From the NCBI GenBank assembly GCA_934371475.1, contig CAKRNX010000100.1, positions 1 through 8,210 of the forward strand: 8,210 nucleotides of DNA, given 5' to 3'. Each line of letters starts with the position of its first letter. Position 1 is the first letter of the stretch. Shown here in pieces: positions 4,594 to 8,210 of the stretch. Position numbers and translations under genes: made by a program. Under the pieces are notes generated by a model. The model ran no database searches and was not told where the DNA came from. It saw only the letters and a program-made list of their open reading frames with translations. Source of the DNA: an uncultured Lachnospiraceae bacterium (lineage in GTDB: Bacteria; Bacillota; Clostridia; Lachnospirales; Lachnospiraceae).

Positions 4594-6638
4594 CCTTCTA
4601 CCCCCGTCTCAATCACAATATCTCCATACTTGTCAATTTCCGCCTGCATTCCCGGATAAATTACCGCTGAAGAACTTACCTCCTCAATAATGCAGGGGCC
4701 CGTCATCTTCATTCCCGGTGACAGTTTTTCTCTGTCATAAATTTTTGTCGGAAGTTTTCCGCTGCCTTCAAAGATTACTTCGCGTGTCTCCTTTACAGCC
4801 TCCTCCAGAGTACACGAAAGAACCGGGATCTCTCTGACGGGTGTCTTTTCAATTCTGCCAAATGATGCCAGATGCATATTTACAATCTCTACGCTGCTCT
4901 CCTCGAGACGGAAAGAATAATTCTGTTCATGTGCCTTATGAAATGCCTCGATAAATTCTCCAATATTTTCATCTGACATATCTTCATCCGGCACACGCAC
5001 CTTTACTGTATGATCCTGTCCGACATATCTCATATCCAGGTAATGCTGGAAGTACACGTTCTCTTTCCTGATCTGTTTCTTTTCATTATCGGCATACGCT
5101 TTTTCTTCCAGCTTCTTCCACGCTGCCCGGATTGCTTCGTAATCAGGATGATCCAGCTTCACATTATAAGTCTGAATATCATCGGAACGCAGATCCGTCA
5201 TCAGCATTCCCCATGCGGAAAATACGGATGCAGCCAGCGGAATAATTACTTTTTTAATATTCAGTTCTTTTGCCAGCGCTGCCGCATGCATGGGACCGCC
5301 GCCGCCAAACGCTACCAGCGCAAATTCCCGGGGATCGTATCCCTTTCGCACGGACACAAGCTTCAGTGCATTCAGCATATTGGAATTTGCCACACGGATA
5401 ATTCCCATTGCCGCTTCTTCCGCATCAATTCCATAAGCTTTTCCTATTTTTTCTTCTATGACGGAGCGGACTTTGTCCATATCTACATCCATATCAAAGT
5501 TCTTCGGAGACAGTCTTCCCACTACGAGATTGGCATCTGTCGTCGTAGGTTCTGTTCCTCCCTTCTGATACGCCACCGGTCCCGGAAGCGCTCCGGCCGA
5601 TTCCGGCCCTACTCGCAGAGAATTGGTCTGGTCAATCCAGGCAATGGATCCGCCTCCGTTTCCGATCTCTACAATATCGACTACCGGCACACGGATCGGA
5701 TATCCCGGAAAGCGGGCATTTTTTTCAATCTTATATTCCGTCGTAGTTTTGACTTCTCCGCCGTCTACAAGGGAGCATTTTGCCGTCGTCCCACCTATAT
5801 CAAATGCAATTACTTTATTTTCTCCCAGCATGGAACCCAGCATCGCTGCGCCGTAGATACCGGCTACAGGTCCCGATTCTACCATATTAATCGGAACTTC
5901 TTTCGCATCCTCAAATGTGGTGGTTCCGCCATTGCTCTGCATAATATATTTGGGACACTTGATATCCATCTCTTCCAGCTTGTTGTAAAGCTTGTCAATA
6001 TACGTCTTTGCGCTTGGCTTTACGTAGGAATTAAGGACGGCCGTAGTCGTTCTCTCATACTCTCTCCACTCTTTCGAAACTTCATAAGAGGCAGTCACCG
6101 CTACCTCCGGCCACAGCTGTTCAATTAGTTCTTTTGCCTGTCTTTCATGCGCCTCATTAATATAGGAATGCAGGAAAACAACCGCAACAGCCTCCACACC
6201 TTCTTTTTTGAATTTTTCCACACACGATCTGACATCTTCTTCCCTCAGAGGCATCAGCTCATTTCCCTGGTAATCCATGCGTTCTTCTACTTCCAGGCGC
6301 AGATAACGCGGCACAAAAGGCTGCGGCTTTTTAAAATTGAAATTAAACAGATCCGGCCGGTTTCCTCTGCCGATTTCAAGGATATCACGAAATCCTTTTG
6401 TGGTAATAAGGCCTGTTTTTGCTCCTTTCCGCTCTGTCAGCGCATTGATTACAACCGTAGTTCCATGAGTCAGATCCCTGACTGCTTCCGGATCAATCTT
6501 ACATTTCTCAATAACATTTAAGACTCCCTGTTCAAAATTGGGCGGCGTTGTATGGCTCTTATTGACGCAGATTTTTCCATCATCATCAATGTATACAATA
6601 TCTGTAAACGTACCTCCGATATCTGTTGCAACTCTCAT
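4590..6638 (-). CDS. hyuA: Hydantoinase A/oxoprolinase family protein (HyuA)
   Basis: This 682-aa protein is the ATP-binding subunit of the HyuAB cyclic amide hydrolase and is predicted to phosphorylate the ring amide so that it can be opened. It contains Hydant_A_N (about 3-180) and Hydantoinase_A (about 195-485) domains plus a C-terminal domain. Sugar-kinase/actin-like phosphate loops are seen at DIGGTFTD (6-13) and FDIGGTTAK (279-287). Other family segments are THGTTVVINAL (58-68), IGNGGGSIAW (325-334), FGGGGPMHA (444-452) and the closing GPCIIEE (647-653). HyuA plus HyuB total 1265 aa, close to the fused eukaryotic 5-oxoprolinase. The start at 6638 is fixed by AGGAGG at 6645-6650. The gap to the upstream ATPase gene is only 20 bp, so there is no room for a promoter. 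No frameshift or missing motif was noticed. Confidence 0.93.
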   Translation of the reverse strand: MRVATDIGGTFTDIVYIDDDGKICVNKSHTTPPNFEQGVLNVIEKCKIDPEAVRDLTHGTTVVINALTERKGAKTGLITTKGFRDILEIGRGNRPDLFNFNFKKPQPFVPRYLRLEVEERMDYQGNELMPLREEDVRSCVEKFKKEGVEAVAVVFLHSYINEAHERQAKELIEQLWPEVAVTASYEVSKEWREYERTTTAVLNSYVKPSAKTYIDKLYNKLEEMDIKCPKYIMQSNGGTTTFEDAKEVPINMVESGPVAGIYGAAMLGSMLGENKVIAFDIGGTTAKCSLVDGGEVKTTTEYKIEKNARFPGYPIRVPVVDIVEIGNGGGSIAWIDQTNSLRVGPESAGALPGPVAYQKGGTEPTTTDANLVVGRLSPKNFDMDVDMDKVRSVIEEKIGKAYGIDAEEAAMGIIRVANSNMLNALKLVSVRKGYDPREFALVAFGGGGPMHAAALAKELNIKKVIIPLAASVFSAWGMLMTDLRSDDIQTYNVKLDHPDYEAIRAAWKKLEEKAYADNEKKQIRKENVYFQHYLDMRYVGQDHTVKVRVPDEDMSDENIGEFIEAFHKAHEQNYSFRLEESSVEIVNMHLASFGRIEKTPVREIPVLSCTLEEAVKETREVIFEGSGKLPTKIYDREKLSPGMKMTGPCIIEEVSSSAVIYPGMQAEIDKYGDIVIETGVEG

Positions 6639-6658
6639 AGCAAACCTCCTGTTTCCTT

Positions 6659-7657
6659 TTATTTTTCTCTGTATTTCTGCTCACACAGATGGCATCTGAC
6701 ACTGTGATTCTCATCCAGTTTTATCATCTTAGGATCATCTGTCACACATTCTTCCATAATATAAGGACATCTCATATGGAAACTGCATCCGCTTGGCAGG
6801 TTGACCGGCGACGGAATTTCACCCCGCGACTCAATCCTGGCCGGTTTCAGCGCTTCCTCTTCCTCCGATATCACCGGGATCGCGGAGATCAGCATCTGTG
6901 TATACGGGTGCTCCGGCCGGTAAAAGAACTCTTCCGCCGGTGCAATCTCTGCAATTTTTCCCAGATAAAGGATTGCTACCCGCGTCGCAATATTCCTCAT
7001 CAGACTCAGATCATGCGTAATAAACAGGTATGTCAGCCCCCGCTCTTTCTGAATCTTCAGAAGCATATTGATGATCTTGGCCTGGATCGACACGTCCAGT
7101 GCAGACGTTGGCTCATCCAGAATAATCATTTTCGGCTCACAGGCCAGCGCTCTGGCGATTGCTACCATCTGCTTTTCACCGCCTCCGATTGCCCCCGGCG
7201 TTTTGTACATATAATTGACGGGGAGCTCTACCATTTCCAGCAGCTCTTTTATCTTCTGTTCCCGCTCGGCCTTGGTACTGCACATTTTATGGATTTTTAA
7301 CGGCAGCTCCAGAATTTCCTTTATTGTCTGATGCGGATTCATCGAGGAACCCGGATCCTGGAACACAATCTGAATATCTTTTTTTAATTCCATCGGTCTC
7401 TTTTTAAACGCATTCAGATCCTTTCCCTCAAAAAGAATTTTGCCTGCCGTCGGATGATACATTCCTATTACCGAATAGGCTATTGTACTTTTTCCTGACC
7501 CGCTCTCCCCTACCAGACCGATGACCTCGCCTCTCCGGATATCCAGTGAAACATCATCTACCGCTTTTACGTACAGCGGCTTCCCATCCGCCCCTTTTTT
7601 ATTTACCGGAAAATACTGCTTCAGATTTTGTATCTGCATAATCATCTCTTCTGTCAT
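6659..7657 (-). CDS. Oligopeptide/dipeptide-type ABC transporter ATP-binding protein (OppF/DppF-like)
   Basis: This 332-aa protein is a nucleotide-binding subunit on the cytoplasmic face of a peptide/nickel-family ABC importer. Walker A is GESGSGKS (50-57), the Q-loop VFQDP has Q100, Walker B is IILDEP with D181/E182, the D-loop is SALD and the H-loop is H215. The ABC signature is odd: IGGGE (157-161) instead of LSGGQ, so the usual Ser is Gly. The C-terminal oligo_HPY region (about 234-325) has four cysteines, C291, C297, C304 and C322, in the spacing reported to bind a 4Fe-4S cluster in some dipeptide transporter ATPases. The start at 7657 follows an AGGAGGAAG that overlaps the stop of the upstream ATPase gene. 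Being in one operon with hyuAB suggests that the transporter feeds the hydrolase. The transported substrate is unknown. Confidence 0.92.
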   Translation of the reverse strand: MTEEMIMQIQNLKQYFPVNKKGADGKPLYVKAVDDVSLDIRRGEVIGLVGESGSGKSTIAYSVIGMYHPTAGKILFEGKDLNAFKKRPMELKKDIQIVFQDPGSSMNPHQTIKEILELPLKIHKMCSTKAEREQKIKELLEMVELPVNYMYKTPGAIGGGEKQMVAIARALACEPKMIILDEPTSALDVSIQAKIINMLLKIQKERGLTYLFITHDLSLMRNIATRVAILYLGKIAEIAPAEEFFYRPEHPYTQMLISAIPVISEEEEALKPARIESRGEIPSPVNLPSGCSFHMRCPYIMEECVTDDPKMIKLDENHSVRCHLCEQKYREK

Positions 7658-7666
7658 ATCTTCCTC

Positions 7667-8210
7667 CTATACCTGCGGATGGAAACAGGAAACTTTATGT
7701 CCTCCGCCCATGTCCTTCTGCGTCGGTTTCTCCATTCGGCACTGTTCTGTCGCCCTGCTGCAGCGCGGGGCAAACCTGCATCCTTTCGGCGGATACTGAT
7801 AATCCGGAATGGATCCGTAGATACCAGACTGTATCCCGCCTCCGCCAAGTCTCGGCACTGCCTCCATCAGGCCAATCGTGTACGGGTGCAGCGTATGTTG
7901 AAACAAATCACGAGTTCTGGCACTTTCAACCACCGTCCCCGCATACATGACATTGATACTGTCTGTCAGCTCTCTGGCCACACCAAGCGAGTGTGTGATC
8001 ATAATCAGAGACATCTCCCGCTCTGCCACCAGACGGTTCAGAATTTTATGTACCTGATCCTGGATCGTCACATCCAGTGCCGTTCCCGGCTCATCCGCAA
8101 TCATCAAATCCCTCTGTGTCATAATTGCCATGGCAATGCAGATACGCTGCTTCATTCCTCCGGAGAGCTGATTTGGATAATATTCAAAAATACGCTCTGC
8201 ATCCGGGATA
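7667..8210 (-). CDS. Oligopeptide/dipeptide-type ABC transporter ATP-binding protein (OppD/DppD-like), 5' end outside the window
   Basis: The visible part is the last 180 codons, and the frame stays open to the window edge, so the ATG at 8155 is internal and not the start. A canonical signature LSGGMKQR starts at visible residue 15, Walker B is MIADEP (36-41, acidic pair D39/E40), the D-loop is TALD and the H-loop is H73. Walker A and the Q-loop lie beyond 8210. The C-terminal oligo_HPY segment again has four spaced cysteines (in KGCRF, PRCSR, EQCRM and VSCFH). Family members are usually about 320-340 aa, so roughly the first 145-160 residues are missing. The gene ends 9 bp before the OppF-like gene. 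Together the two would form the ATPase heterodimer of one importer, with its permease and binding-protein genes expected upstream. Confidence 0.92.
   Translation of the reverse strand, partial: IPDAERIFEYYPNQLSGGMKQRICIAMAIMTQRDLMIADEPGTALDVTIQDQVHKILNRLVAEREMSLIMITHSLGVARELTDSINVMYAGTVVESARTRDLFQHTLHPYTIGLMEAVPRLGGGGIQSGIYGSIPDYQYPPKGCRFAPRCSRATEQCRMEKPTQKDMGGGHKVSCFHPQV

Noticed and set aside
5010..6128. 372-codon open frame on the plus strand, opposite hyuA
   Set aside because: The translation shows no recognisable domain and is low-complexity-like (rich in Phe, Ile, His, Arg). It lies wholly opposite a gene with full family motifs, so it is an antisense shadow.
2842..6638. Acetone or acetophenone carboxylase subunits
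   Set aside because: These are related families, but the 583-aa HyuB is far shorter than acetone carboxylase alpha. HyuA/HyuB lengths and the linkage to a peptide-type importer fit a hydantoinase/oxoprolinase better.
7667..8155. Reading the OppD-like gene as starting at the ATG at 8155
   Set aside because: The frame stays open upstream to the window edge and encodes the LSGG part of the ABC signature just before that Met, so the gene is simply cut by the window.

Overview
The window looks like chromosomal DNA from an anaerobic member of the Clostridia, most likely a gut Lachnospiraceae-type organism. The basis is a glycyl-radical activase paired with a DeoR regulator, strong AGGAGG-type ribosome binding sites, intermediate GC content and oligopeptide-type ABC ATPases typical of that group. 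This placement is inferred from gene content and style, not from a marker gene.

Left part, plus strand (1-1960). A good sigma-A-type promoter (TTGATT, 18 bp, extended TGCTATAAT) lies at 44-73. A leader rich in short dyads follows, then a glycyl-radical-enzyme activating enzyme (radical SAM plus two ferredoxin-like 4Fe-4S motifs; 211-1128). Next, with a possible promoter of its own, is a DeoR/GlpR-family repressor (1214-1960). No glycyl radical enzyme is visible, so the activase's partner is outside the window.

Middle (1961-2226). The two convergent blocks are separated by about 266 bp that code for nothing I can recognise. Nearly all of it can fold into long perfect stems, some of them mutually exclusive. 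It may be a structured RNA or a small non-autonomous mobile element. A plausible plus-strand terminator sits at its right edge.

Right part, minus strand (8210 down to 2227). Five tightly packed genes are read leftward: an OppD/DppD-type ATPase (cut by the window edge), an OppF/DppF-type ATPase, HyuA (hydantoinase A/5-oxoprolinase N-terminal half), HyuB (hydantoinase B/oxoprolinase C-terminal half) and a divergent cyclophilin-like protein. Spacings are 9 bp, 20 bp, a 4-bp ATGA overlap, and adjacent to within a few bases. This is almost certainly the 3' end of one operon whose transporter binding protein, permeases and promoter lie beyond base 8210.

The likely logic of the operon is import of a peptide-like or cyclic-amide compound, ATP-dependent opening of a cyclic amide (hydantoin or 5-oxoproline type) by HyuAB, and an unexplained accessory role for the cyclophilin-like protein. 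That last gene, with its altered active-site residues, is the most interesting coding feature in the window. The foldable intergenic block is the most interesting non-coding one.
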